DNA of 64,000 nucleotides from Verrucomicrobiota bacterium (GTDB lineage: Bacteria > Verrucomicrobiota > Verrucomicrobiia > Verrucomicrobiales > Akkermansiaceae), in assembly GCA_026397725.1 (NCBI GenBank), contig JAPLUI010000332.1, positions 1 through 64,000 of the forward strand, given 5' to 3'. Shown piece by piece: positions 63,725 through 64,000 of the stretch. A program made the translations under genes and the position numbers. Within the stretch, counting starts at the first letter, position 1. The number at the start of each line of letters is the position of its first letter. The notes under the pieces were generated by a model. The model saw only the letters and a program-made list of their open reading frames with translations. It made no database searches and was not told where the DNA came from.

Positions 63725-64000
63725 TGGCTGCTGTCGCGGATGGCCCTGAACATGGCCAGCACGTTTTCAATGGGCGAATTCCCCTGGATGTTGTGGACCG
63801 CGTTGAAGACAAAGCCGCCGTCCTGGTTGAAGATGTCGATGCGCTCGCGGACCTCGCGATAGACGTCCTCCGGCGCTTGATACATGGTGTGCTGGGTATT
63901 GACGCCGCCGCCCCAGAAGGTGATGTCGCGGCCGAAGTTCCGCTTGAGTTGGGCCGCGTCCATGCCGACGGCGGAGCATTGGACGGGATTCAGGATGTCG
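63721..64000 (-). CDS. uroporphyrinogen decarboxylase-like protein, C-terminal part (cut by window edge)
   Basis: The last 92 residues are present: DILNPVQCSAVGMDAAQLKR, NFGRDITFWGGGVNTQHTMY, APEDVYREVRERIDIFNQDG and GFVFNAVHNIQGNSPIENVL. The FWGGG and HNIQ motifs are those of UroD-like proteins related to MtaA/CmuA rather than heme-pathway UroD. It is the first visible gene of the minus-strand operon ending in the sugar porter and PH-like membrane protein. The 5' end lies beyond base 64000. Confidence 0.85.
   Translation of the reverse strand, partial: DILNPVQCSAVGMDAAQLKRNFGRDITFWGGGVNTQHTMYQAPEDVYREVRERIDIFNQDGGFVFNAVHNIQGNSPIENVLAMFRAIRDSSQ

Overview
The window is GC-rich, gene-dense chromosomal DNA from a free-living, polysaccharide-degrading bacterium, most likely a member of the Verrucomicrobiota. 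The placement is inference. It rests on many secreted glycoside hydrolases, a giant secreted protein with autotransporter-associated beta-strand repeats and a PVC-type C-terminus, a Rho factor with a long disordered N-terminus, TIGR03435/DUF3738-type and HEAT-type secreted proteins, and several families of short palindromic repeats. No rRNA, tRNA, CRISPR array or phage module was seen.

Layout. Bases 1-504 hold palindromic repeats. 505-12137 is a glycan-degradation block: on the minus strand a TIM-barrel hydrolase, a GH20 beta-hexosaminidase, a six-hairpin (alpha/alpha) enzyme and an HtrA-TPR protease; divergently, a GH2 enzyme sharing its N-terminal module with the TIM-barrel protein. 12219-13331 is a zinc alcohol dehydrogenase. 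13592-19001 is a tight four-gene plus-strand operon (glycerol-dehydrogenase family, GlpD family, UroD/MtaA-like, FGGY kinase) for polyol or glycerol metabolism of unknown exact substrate. 19154-26307 carries housekeeping genes (yebC, rho) and lutB/lutC without lutA.

26308-32707 is an accessory zone. It has a broken ClpB-like gene carrying several palindromic inserts, a two-gene operon of PD-(D/E)XK nucleases (one of the Cas4/DUF2779 type), hairpin-rich spacers, and remnants of a toxin-antitoxin-like gene, an FHA kinase, a nuclease and a DUF4143 ATPase. 32708-41580 is a rhamnoside-type locus (GH106, a GH99-like remnant, a sugar isomerase, GH78), followed by the 5-kb adhesin (41935-46947), a Phd/RelE-type toxin-antitoxin pair and a two-component system (48098-50351). 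The extracellular sensor domain of the histidine kinase is the same beta-sandwich found inside the neighbouring GH78 and GH106 proteins, so the kinase probably senses the sugars those enzymes handle.

50440-54822 is a second zone of remnants (AraC HTH, DUF4143 ATPases, an XylR-type ligand domain), a 194-bp MITE-like element, an orphan antitoxin and a DUF3738 lipoprotein. 54811-64000 holds an M23 peptidase, a CBS-protein/NhaD-type antiporter operon, M42 peptidase-nagZ (overlapping), and a minus-strand operon of a truncated UroD-like gene, a sugar-porter MFS with a large loop insertion, and a PH-like membrane protein.

Recurrent themes are: (i) one carbohydrate-binding module reused in enzymes and in a sensor; (ii) in-frame palindromic insertion elements and heptanucleotide arrays; (iii) pseudogenes in which the two ends of a gene are joined and the middle is missing.
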